Shown here: piece by piece, positions 1 through 12,611 of the stretch
How the letters are laid out: every line of letters begins with the position of its first letter
Position numbering within the stretch: position 1 is the first letter of the stretch
NCBI RefSeq assembly: GCF_001723175.1
Contig: NC_064651.1
Span: 4,402,001-4,466,000, forward strand
Source: Penicillium oxalicum
Taxonomy: Eukaryota; Ascomycota; Eurotiomycetes; Eurotiales; Aspergillaceae
Direction of reading: 5' to 3'
Length of the DNA stretch: 64,000 bases
Program-made: the position numbers and the translations under genes
Notes under the pieces: generated by a model
Seen by the model: the letters and a program-made list of their open reading frames with translations, nothing else
Database searches by the model: none
What the model was told of the DNA's origin: nothing

Positions 1-1009
1 AGGAGATGTACAAAATGGTCTTTCTATTTGTTTTTAAAAAAAAAAGCAGGCTCTCCGCTGTATTTATGTGCATCCTGTCTGGAGAGGAAATATCGGTCTT
101 AAAGATTTGACATCTACTAGGGTCCCCATTCGTTTTGAGGCTTGCCTCGTCAGCCACGTCCCGATTGCTGACAGTCTGGGCGGGATTGGAGCTAAATCCG
201 CTATTCAGTCCAGCCTAACTCCATTCACGTGGGCGGTACGAAAAAATGGAATGGGAGGTCCAGAACGGATTCAGGCGTTGATTGGTTATCAACCGCGCTT
301 ATCGCCACTAACACCGAGCCTGACATCTCATGCCGTAGGAAGTAATCCACTCAAGCGGCGGAGCGTGATTGATTTTCAAGGTGCAATTGTGATGAACTTG
401 AAGGGATGCAAATTCTACTCAGCGTATCGATCTGAGAAGCTACCTATCTCTGCAGGCCTACCCGGTAAATAAAGACTGCAATGTCGACTCAGACGGGCAG
501 CTTCCCGCATCAACCATGGTCTAGGCAGGATATGAATAATGAAGCCGACTTTTTGACATTTGCAACACTCAGAGCGCAACAATCTCATTCTGGGTTGCAG
601 ACCTTCTGCATATATTGGCCATGCGAGGCGAGACGTTATGATCAGGATCCTCGGTGTGGGTAGCCATCAACCCCGCCTGTGCGCCCTACTCGAAATTGGA
701 ACTGGATGATGCATTCAGATGTTCTTGAGAGCCTAGTGGTCGATACTGCACATTCACCTTTTCAGTGGCAGCTCCCCAGAAATCCATTCGGTAGAAGAAA
801 AAAAAATGTCATTGGCAAAGAAATCATCTTCGTTCTTGACCAGCCCAGAGACGGGTGCGATTCTGCCTCACACATGCCGATGAGCTCCTTTTTCTGAGGC
901 CAACTGACAAATTCATGCGGTGGATGTGGAATGCGATATGGGTATCATAGAAGATCGCCGCAGAGGCGAAGTTGTGAAGGGAAGAGAGGGAGGAAAGCGC
1001 CAAAGAATC
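1..1009. other. No gene recognised
   Basis: Three short plus-strand reading frames are present (68-472, 481-663, 679-897). None shows a recognisable domain, a convincing start context or codon use like the nearby genes. The stretch probably holds the 3' flank of slx9 and intergenic DNA. It may also contain the end of a gene that lies outside the window. Confidence 0.5.
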
Positions 1010-1486
1010 TCATTTGTTGGTCTTGAAAACTGGCTGCTGTTCCATCGTCTGAGAGATAAAGTTGCGCAACGCTGACCAACGGTTTGTGGTCGGAGCGGTT
1101 TCAGACGTAGCCTCTGTAGGGGCAGGCTGAATGGTGGCTAGCTGAGCCATGTTCTTCGCAAATCGGTCCCGCTCTATCTTCTCCAGTTTTTCCCGACGCT
1201 TCATCGCACCAGGTTTGTGGCGGATTGTTGTTTGCTTGATCACATTCACTTGGCTGGCAGCATGGTGGGAGTCTTGGTCAGTCTCTGGGAGAGCATCGGC
1301 GAGCGACTCGAGGTTGGCGACCAGCTTCTTGGAGGGGCGACGTGTCTTGGGCGTCTTGGAGTTTTTGGCGATTTTGGACATCAGCGTCGCATGCTTGATC
1401 TGGCGCTTATCTTTTTTGCTTGTGCGGAAGTCATCACCAAAGGGACCAGCTTTGACTGGTCCTGTTCTGGGAGTCTTGGTCTTCAT
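1010..1486 (-). CDS. slx9: Ribosome biogenesis protein Slx9
   Basis: A single-exon reading frame of 158 residues. It is very basic and carries the Slx9 family signature: a KKDKRQIKHATLMSKI block near residues 24-39, the RRPSKKLVANLESLADALP block around 49-67, the RHKPGAMKRREKLEKIERDRF block around 89-110, and the terminal RWSALRNFISQTMEQQPVF block. In yeast Slx9 is a nucleolar factor for 18S rRNA processing and 40S pre-subunit export. The protein is a little shorter than yeast Slx9 (about 210 residues), so a short upstream exon cannot be excluded, but the ATG at 1486 gives a plausible full domain. It is transcribed away from the glycerol-3-phosphate dehydrogenase gene. No frame breaks are seen here, unlike in that neighbour. 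Confidence 0.85.
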   Translation of the reverse strand: MKTKTPRTGPVKAGPFGDDFRTSKKDKRQIKHATLMSKIAKNSKTPKTRRPSKKLVANLESLADALPETDQDSHHAASQVNVIKQTTIRHKPGAMKRREKLEKIERDRFAKNMAQLATIQPAPTEATSETAPTTNRWSALRNFISQTMEQQPVFKTNK

Positions 1487-2650
1487 CGTGATGACACGGC
1501 CGTCTTTTGATGCTCACGACAAGGATGTACTAGACGGCTGAGCCCAAGACAGTAAAGGCGCATGTGAGAGAGACCGGCACACAAATTTGCAGCCAGTTCC
1601 GGTGCCTTTTGCCGCCTTGCCGCCTCGCCGCCTTCCTCGTGACTCGACCGACTGGTCTGCTGCTGCCCCACATGACCGAGCTGGGACACTCGATTCCCTC
1701 AATTCCCTCGGTTTCCCCAAGGAACGCACAGGAACGCAAAGGCGTCAGTCTTCCTCTTCAACGACATCCCATCAGTCTCCGTAATTGCCTTGTATGCACC
1801 GAAGAATGAATTTTTTTTAGTCAGAAATTAAGAGCTTGACGATGCATGGCTCTTGGATATGTGTTGCCATTCTTCCGTCATGTGATACCTTGATATGAAG
1901 TTTCTACAAGGACAGTGATGGGCATTCTTGAGCCTTCTATAAGCACATGATATGTACTGCGGCCCGTGGCACAGGATGTACTTTTGTTGGGCCCTTCCCA
2001 CCCATTTCTCGCTCGAAAAGGAGAGACAGGTCGAGAGTGAGTTTCTCCTGTCATCAGAATAAAAAAAAAGTCAAATGTCACGACCATCCTAACAAGGAGA
2101 GGAAAATCACAATGATGATTGTCCATGTTCTATAAAATTTCCTCATGTGGAAATTTGCCTCCATGTGACGTGACCCTTGTAACTCTCCTTGAGCAGATCC
2201 ACCCTTTCTCCCCTTTGTTGGCCTCGAAGCACTGCAGAATCCACGATCACTTTACCCATCACGGTCTGACATCAGAGTGCCGCAGTCCAGCATTTAGTCG
2301 ACAAAGCTCCCCTCCTTGAACGTTCCTCCCGTCCAAACCAGCCCTGCCTGCACCGCCGCTTCGGAACAAATACATATTTACATTTCCTCCACCACCACCA
2401 CCCACCACCACCCGACCATTCTACGTGCATGTCCGTTCCAAAACATCTTGATTTTCGGATCTGCCTTCCCAGCCAATCTCTTCTGAACTTTTTGCCTCGG
2501 TCGCCTCGGTCGCCTCGAGCCACTCGGTTCCAGATTAACAGCAACCCTTCCCGGTTGTCCCCGTCGGCTTCCCTAGCGTGTTTTAAACCCGCTCCCTTCT
2601 CCGATCACCCTGCCGTACGCAGATCATTTTTTTCAGTATCACCTTCCAAT
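1487..2650. other. Divergent intergenic region slx9 / gpd
   Basis: About 1.16 kb between two divergently oriented genes. No coding sequence is supported. The part next to the dehydrogenase (about 2310-2640) is pyrimidine-rich, as in strongly expressed fungal promoters, and includes a short CCA-type simple repeat at about 2389-2414. Confidence 0.6.
2389..2414 (+). repeat. Short (CCA)n simple repeat in gpd promoter
   Basis: Runs of CCA triplets with one interruption, inside a longer pyrimidine-rich stretch about 240 bases before the dehydrogenase ATG. It is probably promoter composition rather than a functional element. Confidence 0.6.
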
Positions 2651-4275
2651 ATGGGATCTCTCGGCCCGTACCAGCGCAAGCACAAGGTGGCAGTGGTGGG
2701 CTCCGGTAACTGGTCAGTCATCTCATCTCCGGCATATCCATAACCTATAGCGAGGCCCTGCCAGTCAACCCAATCGTCCAGTCCACTTCTCCTGGCCTCC
2801 TTCAACTCACGGCGTCCCCCGACAAAGCGTCGGTCTCGCAGTCGTCATTTGGTCTAACATTGTCACTCTTGTAGGGGAACTGCAATTGCCAAGATCGTCG
2901 CTGAAAATGCCGCGGCGAATTCCGACATCTTTGGAGGAGAAGGTGGAAATGTGGGTGTTTGAAGAAAAAGTTGAGATTGGCAAGGACTCGCCGCATTACG
3001 ATGCCAACTTCTCGGGTCCTCAGAACTTGACCGATGTGATCAACCGCACCCATGAAAACGTCAAGTACCTTCCAGGGGTTCGATTGCCCACTAACCTGCA
3101 CGCCAACCCGTCGATCGAAGACGCGGTCAAGGATGGCACCATCCTCGTGTTCAATCTCCCCACCAGTTCATCCTGAAGACCTGCCAGCAGATCAAGGGCA
3201 AAATTCTGCCCTACGCGCGTGGCATCTCATGCATCAAGGGTGTCGATGTCAACGAGGAGGGAATTAGTCTGTTCTCCGAAACCATCGGCAAGACCCTCGG
3301 TATCTACTGCGGCGCCCTCTCGGCCAACATCGCCAACGAGGTTGCCCGAGAGAAGTGGTCCGAGACCTCCATCGCCTACGATCCCCCGCACATGGACTCG
3401 AAAGCGCCGACTCCTCAGCGTTCCCCCATCCTCCCAAGTCGACCTCGTGCAATTCCAGCACCGCGACACCAGCGGTGAAATGTCCAAGGTGAAGCTCCAA
3501 GCTCTGCCGTCCGACTACCCACCGATCAACCACGACGTGCTCAAGACCCTCTTCCACCGCCGTACTTCCACGTGCGGGTCGTCAACGACGTCGCGGGGGT
3601 TTCCATCAGCGGTGCGTTGAAGAATGTGGTGGCGATTGCGGCGGGATGGGTCGAGGGGATGGGATGGGGTGACAACGCAAAGCAGCCGTGTGATGCGTGT
3701 GGGTCCATGGAGATGGTGCGGTTTGGCGACAAGTTTCTTCGGGGCCACCATCAACCAGCGGACCTTCACGGACGAGAGTGCGGGTCGCGGATCTGATTAC
3801 CAGTTGCAGTGGTGGTCGCATTTCCGTTGCGCCAAGCTCAGCGTCGAGCGCAAACAGCCCATTGAGGAGATCGAGCAGTCCGAAACTCAACGACAAAAGC
3901 TGCAGGGTACTCTGACCGCAGTTGAGGTCAACAACTTCCTGAAGAAAACAAGGCATGGAGGAAGATTTCCCCCTCTTCACCTCCGCTATCGTATGTTCTG
4001 CGTCATCGTCCGCTTGTCTGGCGTCCAACCTCTGGCTAACCTGTTGCAGCATCCTCAACGGTCAAATGAAGGTCGATGAGATTCCTTCCTACATCGAGCG
4101 TAAGCCACCATCCCGTGTCCAAGTCACCGATTTTCGCCCCGTAGCCCTAACAGTAATGCCCCGAATGTGTTTTCTTTATAGCCCCCTGCATCTCGCGCCC
4201 CGACTTCCACTGCCACTTCTGCTGTGAACACAAACGAGATCATGATAGCGCCCGACATGCCAGTGCACGACTATA
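2651..4275 (+). pseudogene. gpd1: NAD-dependent glycerol-3-phosphate dehydrogenase, broken by many small indels
   Basis: Clear homology to the fungal Gpd1/GfdA family, which reduces dihydroxyacetone phosphate to glycerol 3-phosphate for glycerol synthesis, osmoadaptation and redox balance. The start ATG at 2651 is followed by the VAVVGSGNW part of the NAD-binding Rossmann motif. An intron (about 2712-2874) splits this from [11 protein letters not shown]. Downstream blocks include [54 protein letters not shown] and CAKLSVERKQP, in the right order but in changing frames. I count at least a dozen 1-3 base insertions or deletions between about 2930 and 3990, plus loss of a Gly codon before ANIANEVA. 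Almost every conserved residue is still encoded, so the damage is by indels and not substitutions. This fits a local sequence or assembly error better than an old pseudogene. The 3' end is approximate: a further intron (about 4099-4181) and final exon are likely. Confidence 0.75.
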
Positions 4276-4943
4276 GTCCTTTTGCGGCCGTGACGATTCG
4301 GTTGCTTGGATATTTGTTTTAATCTGTCCAGATTCCACTATTTGTAAATATACATCATGCATGAGAATTGAACACTCCATCCACGGAGCACATCACCGTA
4401 CACCGTTCCAATCTGAACTGTCTGATGCTAGAAGTTTGACAGGTAGATTTTCCCCGAAAATCTCTCTTTTCTAGAGTGGCCTAGACCTCGACGGCCAGGG
4501 CCGTCCCCGAGGGACCAATTGACTTTCGATTCTGGTCCACCAATTCCACAGGTGAGAATGACATTCGATTCAGGGCCGATCCAATGGTGTGTCCAATCCT
4601 GATTTTGCGCGGTCGTGGTCTAGGCGTGGCGCTAAGAATATCCTGCCAAGGTGTGGTCGGAGTCCCGTGCATGATGTCACTTTCAGCCATAGCTTCGGCG
4701 TGGGGGGGGGCCTTCGGTCTGCTCTCCTCCACGCGCTTTGTTTTCTTTCTTTCCCATCCCCCTCCCTTTCCTTCCCTTACAGCCAATTCTCAGGCACTTG
4801 AATCGCCTGGAAAAGGGTCGGCAGCTTTTCAGCGGAGAACATTGTAGGCGTCGAGCTGTTGAAGTCTGCAAGAGCCTTCCGCGATCGCCTGTCAATTGAC
4901 CCTCCCCGCAATTCATTCGCCTCTCCACCGTGCGCCGATCACG
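4276..4943. other. Intergenic region upstream of gdb1
   Basis: About 670 bases with no supported gene. The pyrimidine-rich part at about 4720-4790 is typical of fungal promoters and 5' leaders. It presumably carries the promoter of the debranching enzyme gene. Confidence 0.5.
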
Positions 4944-7900
4944 ATGGGCCCCTCACGTCAGGTCTATCTGCTCCCATTGAAGGACGATGGCTCCCCAGAT
5001 GTCCCCGGCGGATACATCTATCTGCCCTCTCCTGGTGATGAAGGATACGTGCTCCGTTTCATCATCGAGGGTACCAGTTCAATTTGCCGACAAGGCAGTC
5101 TCTGGGTCAACATCCCAGAGGAGGGGAAAGCGTTCGAGCGAACTTCGTTCCGCGAATTCAGGTACCCGCAATCCTTTCCTGTGAAGCGTCCAACGGCGGC
5201 GAAGATGGCCATGTGGCTGAACTGAAGTAGTTTAAAGCCCGACTTCAATCGCAACATCCAGATCGATGTTCCGATCTCGAGGGCAGGTGCCTATGCCTAC
5301 TATACGACTTTCACCCCGCTTCCGGAGTTTTCTGTAGACTCCGTTCCCACGCCAGAACCTACACAGACTCCTGTTCACTACATTGATGTATCACCAAGAT
5401 TGACCCTCCAGGGAAAGCACCTGCCTCTTAATGCGCTCTCTATTTTCTCCGTCATCTCAAAGTTCATGGGGGCCTACCCCGGGGACTGGGATAAGCATCT
5501 GCATGGAATCAGTCAACGCAACTATAACATGGTCCATTTTACACCTCTTATGCAGCGCGGTGACTCCAACTCCCCATACAGTATCTTTGACCAACTGACC
5601 TTTGACTCTGCGTTCTTCCCCAATGGCGAGAAAGACATTGCATCCCTTGTTTCACGCATGGAGAAAGAATATGGGCTCTTGACACTGACCGATGTCGTCT
5701 GGAACCATACCGCCAACAACAGCAGCTGGCTGGAAGAACATCCCGAGGCAGGCTACAGCGTTGAAACCGCGCCTTGGCTGGAGTCTGCTTTGGAGCTGGA
5801 CACTGCCTTGTTGAAATTCGGTGAGGACCTGGAGGGCCTGGGTCTTCCGACAGAATTCAAGTCCGCTGAGGACTTGGTGGCGGTCATGAATGTTCTCCGC
5901 AAGCAGGTCATCGACGGCATTCGGCTGTGGGAATTCTACGCAATCGATGTCGAAGCCGACAAGAAGAAGATCCTGGATGCCTGGAAGAGCGGGAAAACGG
6001 ATCCCGCGAGTATCCAGCAGGTTGACCTGAGCAAGTTTGGCCAACTTTCACTTAAAGAACAAGCCAAATTAGTTCACAATTACGGTATCCCTGCGTCAAA
6101 ACAAGTGTACGGGAGATTTGGCCGCTCCGTGGATGCCAAGTTCGGCGCCGCTGTCTTGACGGCACTGCACGGTGACTACAGTCAGGATTCATCTGTAGCT
6201 GACGCGTCGATTACTGCTCTTCTTGACGAGGTTAACCTTCCCCTATACGGAGAGTTCGATAAAGATGTGGCGGATATCATGGATCAGCTCTTCAACCGCA
6301 TCAAGTACCTCCGTGTCGACGACCACGGCCCCAAGTTGGGTGCCGTCACTAAGGAAAGCCCTCTGATCGAGACATACTTCACCCGCCTTCCTCTCAATGA
6401 CGTCACGAAGAAACACAGCCCGAAGGCGCTCGCCCTGGTGAACAACGGGTGGATCTGGAATGCCGACGCCATGCGCGATAACGCCGGTCCCGACTCCAAA
6501 GCCTACCTCCGTCGCGAAGTCATCGTGTGGGGCGACTGTGTGAAGCTTCGCTATGGTCAATCGCCCAAGGATAATCCCTTCCTTTGGGACTTTATGACCA
6601 AATATACCCAGTTGATGGCCAAATACTTCAGCGGTTTCCGGATTGATAACTGCCATTCTACCCCACTGGTAGTTGCGGAATACTTATTGGACAAAGCACG
6701 CGAGATCCGCCCAAACTTGACAGTCTTTGCCGAGCTCTTCACCGGCTCTGAAGAGGCTGACTACGTCTTTGTCAAGCGTCTCGGAATCAACGCTTTGATT
6801 CGTGAGGCTATGCAGGCTTGGAGCACGGCCGAGCTGAGTCGACTGGTTCACCGTCATGGTGGGCGACCCATTGGTAGTTTCGATGTGGATCTACCTTCCG
6901 CTGGCAGCAGCCATGCGATTGCGTCCGCGGAATCGGGGGTCGCTTCAGAAGAAATTACACACATCCGACCATCTCCGGTGCAGGCTCTTTTCATGGATTG
7001 TACCCATGACAATGAGGTACCTGCTCAGAAGCGAGATGCGAGGGACACCTTGCCTAATGCTGCCCTGGTCGCAATGTGTGCCTCAGCCATTGGAAGCGTG
7101 ATGGGCTACGACGAGCTTTACCCGAAGCTCATCGAACTTGTCCACGAGAAACGTCAGTACACCTCGCCGTTCTCGGGCGATCAGAAGCTGGAGGTCGGGG
7201 CTGGAGAGGGTGGCATCGGCGGCGTGAAGCGACTCCTCAATGACCTCCACACCATGATGGGCGTCGAGGGTTACGATGAAACCCATATCCACCACGACGG
7301 CGAGTACATAACCGTTCATCGGGTGCACCCCAAGACGAGAAAGGGTATTTTCCTGATCGCCCACACGGCGTTCCCTGGTCACGAGAGCGGTGCTATTCTG
7401 GCCCCGACTCACATCACTGGCACACAAGCCAAGCATATTGGATCCTGGGTGCTTGAGGTTGATAGCAGTGATGACATGAAATCGAAGATTTCCGGTGACG
7501 ACAAATATCTCAAGGGTCTCCCAGGTCGCGTCCGCGACATCGATGCGACGAAGATTGACAGCAACGGGAAAGATGTGACTATATCTGTGCTGGACGGTCT
7601 TGTCCCTGGATCGATTGCGCTCTTTGAGACCTGGATCCCTGGTGCGGAGCATGTCAGCGGGCTGGACAACTTCCTTTCTGCTGGTGCCGATGAGGCGTTT
7701 GCCAACCTCAGCCTAGTTGATCTGAACTTTACCCTGTACCGCTGCGACGCCGAGGAGAGAGATTTCTCTAATGGCGAGGACGGCGTTTATGACATTCCCA
7801 AGCACGGACCTTTGGTTTATGCGGGTCTTCAGGGTTGGTGGAGTGTGCTCGAGGACATTATCAAGTACAATCAACTTGGCCATCCGCTTTGTGATCACCT

Positions 7901-9681
7901 GCGCGAGGGACAGTGGGCTTTGGACTATGTTGTCGGGCGGATGGAGAAGACTGCTCAGAAGGAAAGCTTCTCTGCGCTCCAGAAGCCAGCAGCATGGCTT
8001 CGTGAGAAGTTTGACGCTGTCCGTGGCTTGCCCAACTTCTTGCTTCCTAGGTACTTCGCCATCATCTTGCAAGTGGCCTATAACGCTGCATGGAAGGCAG
8101 GTATCCACCAATTCAGCGACAATGTGCGTCATGGTCAGGAATTTATCCATCAATTAGCTATGGTCAGCGTGCAGCAAACCGGCCTCGTCAACTCCGCCTC
8201 TCTTTGGCCCACCAAGCAAGTACCTAGCCTGGCAGCAGGCTTGCCCCATTTCGCTGTCGACTGGGCACGATGCTGGGGTCGTGACGTTTTCATTTCCATT
8301 CGCGGTCTCTTCCTGTGCACCGGTCGCTTTGCCGACGCTAAGGAGCATATTCTTGCCTTTGCGAGCGTGCTCAAGCATGGCATGATTCCCAATCTGCTGA
8401 GCAGCGGCAAGTTGCCCCGATACAATTCTCGTGACTCGGTATGGTTCTTCTTGCAAGCTATCCAAGACTACACCCAGATGGCCCCGGATGGCAAGAGCCT
8501 TTTGCAGGAAAAGGTGCCTCGCCGTTTCTTGCCCTACGACGATACCTGGTTCCCGTTCGATGACCCACGCGCGTACTCTCAATCCCCAACCATTCTGGAG
8601 GTCATCCAGGAGGTCTTCCAGCGACATGCAGAGGGTATGTCTTTCCGAGAATATAACGCGGGCCCCGATCTGGATGTGCAAATGAAGCCCGAGGGATTCC
8701 AGATCGACATCAAGGTTGATTGGGAAACCGGTATCATCTTTGGTGGCAGCCAAGACAACTGTGGCACATGGCAAGACAAGATGGGAGAAAGTGAGAAGGC
8801 AGGCAGCAAGGGCGTTCCCGGTACTCCTCGTGATGGAGCCGCCATTGAGATCACTGGTCTTCTTTACAGCGCTCTCAACTGGGTCTCGAAGCTCCACGAG
8901 TTAAAGGTGTACCCACATTCAGGGGTTGATCTTGGAAATGGCAAGTCGGTCACTTTCAAGGAGTGGTCTGAAAAGGTCAAGGCCAACTTTGAACGCTGCT
9001 ACTATGTGCCACTCGACACCAAAGATGACGCTCAATATGATGTTGACGCGAATGTGGTCAACCGCCGTGGAATCTACAAGGATCTTTACAGATCTGGCAA
9101 GCCTTTTGAGGATTATCAACTTCGAGGCAACTTCCCCATTGCCATGACGGTTGCACCCGAACTTTTCACCCCTGAGAAGGCCCTGAAGGCCCTCTCGATC
9201 GGAGACTCGGCTATCTTGGGTCCCGTCGGCGTGGCCACTCTGGATCCCTCTGATCTCAACTACCGCCCTTACTACAATAATTCCGAGGATTCAACCGACT
9301 TTACTACATCCAAGGGCCGTAACTACCACCAAGGTCCTGAGTGGGTGTGGCAACGAGGATACTTCCTCCGAGCGTTGCTTCACTTTGACCTCCTCCGGCG
9401 TAAGACGGGTGAGGAGCGAACAGAGTCTTTCCAACAAGTCACTCGCCGACTTGACGGATGCAAGAAGGCTCTCCGTGAAAGCCCGTGGAAGGGACTTACT
9501 GAGTTGACGAACAAGAATGGAGAGCACTGTGGAGATTCGGTAAGTTGCTGACGAGTCCTGTGAGCATCCGAGTACAGAGACCTTATGCTAATCATTTAAC
9601 CCTGTTCAAAAGTCGCCTACCCAGTCGTGGTCCGCTGGTTGCCTGCTTGACCTCTACTACGACGCTGCCCAACTTTCCTAA
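4944..9681 (+). CDS. gdb1: Glycogen debranching enzyme
   Basis: Three exons, 4944-5161, 5231-9539 and 9613-9681, give 1531 residues, close to yeast Gdb1 (1536). The enzyme is cytosolic and bifunctional: an N-terminal 4-alpha-glucanotransferase moves oligosaccharides off a branch, and a C-terminal amylo-1,6-glucosidase removes the remaining glucose. Glycosyltransferase motifs are visible: DVVWNHTANNSSWL, FRIDNCHSTP and FAELFTGSEEADY, then MDCTHDNE. The glucosidase half shows VDWARCWGRDVFISIRG and QDNCGTWQDKMGESEKAGSKG. The ATG at 4944 begins MGPSRQVYLLPLKDDG, the family N terminus. The first intron has a GTACCC donor and GTAG acceptor and joins EFS to LKPDFNRN in frame. The second intron (GTAAGT...AAAG) adds the last 22 residues, ending in LLDLYYDAAQLS. 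The gene is intact despite lying only about 0.7 kb from the badly frameshifted dehydrogenase. Confidence 0.96.
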
Positions 9682-12611
9682 ACTAGAACCGAGGCGGTCT
9701 ATAGATTAATAGCATATTCTGAAGCGTCCAATGATTCTTCAGTCAGTCTCTAGGCAGCGATTTTGAAGATAACTCAAGTTCATAATACATCGTGTTGCTT
9801 TTTGTTCTTTTTTCCTCGTTTTTCCAAGACTTGTCCACGTAAGCCGTGCTGATCTGTCGTATTTTTCTGGGGGATTCTTTTGAGACTCTCAAAGGTATCG
9901 ATATACCTATTCGGACAGAATCTCAGGCTTGATGGGGCCAAAAACAGTCACACTCGCTGGTCATATGCAAGGCTACGTTGTCGATCAGCTCGTGTATTGT
10001 CGATTCTGGGGCATGAAAGTCTAACGGAACCCGAACTCGGATTCCCTCGCGAAAGCGAAATTTTATTTCGTGAGAATCGCAATGATCAGATCGGTATTGA
10101 TTCTCAACGGCCATTTGACGACACATTCACGGTCCTGCGTCGGACATTCCACCAGGATTCCATTCCAGTGAGAACGTGGCTCAGCAGTGGATCGGCTGTC
10201 ATGACTTCTCAAGTTTTATCGGTGCCCTTACCACGTGCGAGATCTCATCTCATACCGATGACAATCTCAAGGTGCTAGGCCCCGAGGCACGAGGTCAAAT
10301 TGGCCACATTCTTCTCGTCTCAGCTGCCATCTCACACAACGTGGCAATTCTTGAACCTCAGCCGTAAAGGCATCAAAGGGGATCTTGTCGGATGAACGGG
10401 TTCGTGCTTTTCCCTTTTTGGCATGTGCTGGTGAGAAAGCTTTTGTGAATCTATTAAAAGCTGAAACCATATAATCAGATTGGAAGAACTCAGCAGTGCA
10501 CATGAGAGTATGAATAAAACGATGATCCCGGGGTGTTTCCAGAAATATGGGGTTAAAATGGGAACGAAGTATAGTGCGGCCTGTTTACCGACGTCCACCT
10601 ATAATCATGAATAGAATGCTGAGGCTCTGAAATTTTGTTTTCAATCAAGTATATTCTGCACAGATTGTGTATGTTCATCCGAATAAGACGCTTGCAAATA
10701 TAATGATGTGTTCCTTGTAAACATCGATTCTCGTCTTGCGTCGAAAGGGCAGTAGGTCACGGGAGTTTACAGAATAATGTATGAGTGTCACGTGCCTGCC
10801 TCGTCGACCGCCGAGATCGAGCAGGACGTCTGGGCATCAGACTCTTCTTGCAGGCCACAAGAACTTCAATCACCCAAGCTCAGCCCCGCGGTGGCGCTGA
10901 GCTGACGGGACCAGTCGGCAACGCCACCTCCCAAACATTCGGCAGACAGATGCAATACTCGGTCCATCGGCCCTGCACGGTGGCATTCCGAGTGGAAGTG
11001 TCGAGAGGTCAAAGATGGGAAGCGAACAGACCCACATGGCAGATGCATGTCCCTACAGTCATACACTCTATACCTCTATACGGCGCTGGCAGATCTCCGC
11101 GCATTCCCCGGCCTTACAGACCCATGAGCAACCTTGCGCAGCAGAGCAAATGGTTCGAAGCTCCTGGTCCAAGGAACCGTCTTTACTAGCAGTGAAATGA
11201 ACCTAGACGCTCGTATTTTGCGATGATCCTCAGCACAGAGATCAAGGAGTTCTCCCCTTGTTGGGTATTGTCTAACCAGGAGGCCCTGAGTCCCCCTTCT
11301 TTTTTTTCCCGCTCACTCACCACAGTCCGCCTTCCTATTGAACTGCATTCGGCTAAGGGGGGCCACATTCCTCGCGCGGCGGTCTCACCAGGACGTCTGG
11401 CTACGGAATGCGCATGAATCATCACATTGAAACGAGCCACTCTCAAAGCGATTGTCGCAATGTCCTGGTCACCAATTCTCGACGCGGTCTGCCGATGACG
11501 GGACCTGTGCCCAAAGTTTAGCATTTGCCTTGTTTTCAACCCGCCTGATATGGCTCAATTCAGACAGTGCTCCGTGACAAAGTCATGATCCTACCATACC
11601 ATTTACCGTAGACAGTGGTCCCAGGCTCGCTCAACCGCCGCAACCTTGCCAAAGCTAAGCGCTCCACGGGAAGGTTTGCAGTTTTGGGTGAGATGATCGC
11701 CGCCACGAGTAGTCTACATGGCCCAAGTCCTGGCTGGAACGTCGCTGGCAGCCCTGATTTAACCCTATCACCGACGCTTGTCAAATTCCTGCCCATCAAA
11801 CGTGGCTCATGTCTTGCAAAGTGTTTCGGCGGACGGCCGTTGTTTCGACGTCAGGCCGCAATAGTGGATTACTGGTCAGGATGTAAGTTGTCTCCAAACT
11901 ATACGATTCCCGGACCTCATGCAGCGGCAGAACCCTTGCCTCGTTGCTCATTTCCCACTTCGCCCTCGGTTACGAGCAATCACATTTCCATCTTCTTGGG
12001 TTTGAGATCTTATTTCAATGTAAATGCAGCCGCTTCCGCGCTGGTTCAGAGGCTGTCCTTCTTTTTGCACATTGCCAAGTGCCAGAATACTACCTCGCGT
12101 TGGCATACTGGACCACCTACTGGCTCAGACTTTCCTTGCCGAGGGCTGAGGCTGCCAACAAATCACTATCCCTGAGGAACCATTAACCTGCTCCGACCGA
12201 TTGCACTTTCGCTTTTTCCGGTCCTCGAAGGTTACAGGCTGATACCCGTACCTCGCTCATTCCAAGGTAGACCTAGTGGCCGACCGTGGGGGCAGTAAAG
12301 CTATCCCAATAGCGGCTTGCTCGATCTACATCAGCCAAGTGGGGCCGCGTTCCAATCATACTGTTCCCTCGCGAGTCTAATTCTTTGGGCGATTGAGTTG
12401 TCCAGACTAACGGATTGAGCTTGGAAGAGGTTAATTCTGGCCATCTTTCTTTGATTCCTGGCGGCAGCACTTCAACAGGATTTTAAGAAAAGTCAACCCC
12501 ATTGCCATTTGGGCCGTCTGGTCTGCCTGAATGAATCCCGTCGACACAAGGAGTTGCCAATCTTTTCATTCATGCTGAGCATCTGAGAGAAGTCTTCGAC
12601 ATTTTGTCGAC
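9682..12611. other. 2.9 kb stretch without recognised genes
   Basis: Several reading frames of 60-186 codons occur on both strands (the longest at 11615-12175, +), but none has a recognisable domain, and they overlap one another in different frames. It could contain long untranslated regions of the flanking genes or a non-coding transcript. I see no transposase, reverse transcriptase or terminal repeats. Confidence 0.5.

Noticed and set aside
5162..5230. Apparent frame break at the start of the debranching enzyme
   Set aside because: It is an ordinary intron with GT and AG borders that restores the family frame.
11615..12175. A 186-codon frame between gdb1 and the F-box gene
   Set aside because: No recognisable motif, poor composition, and no support from codon use.
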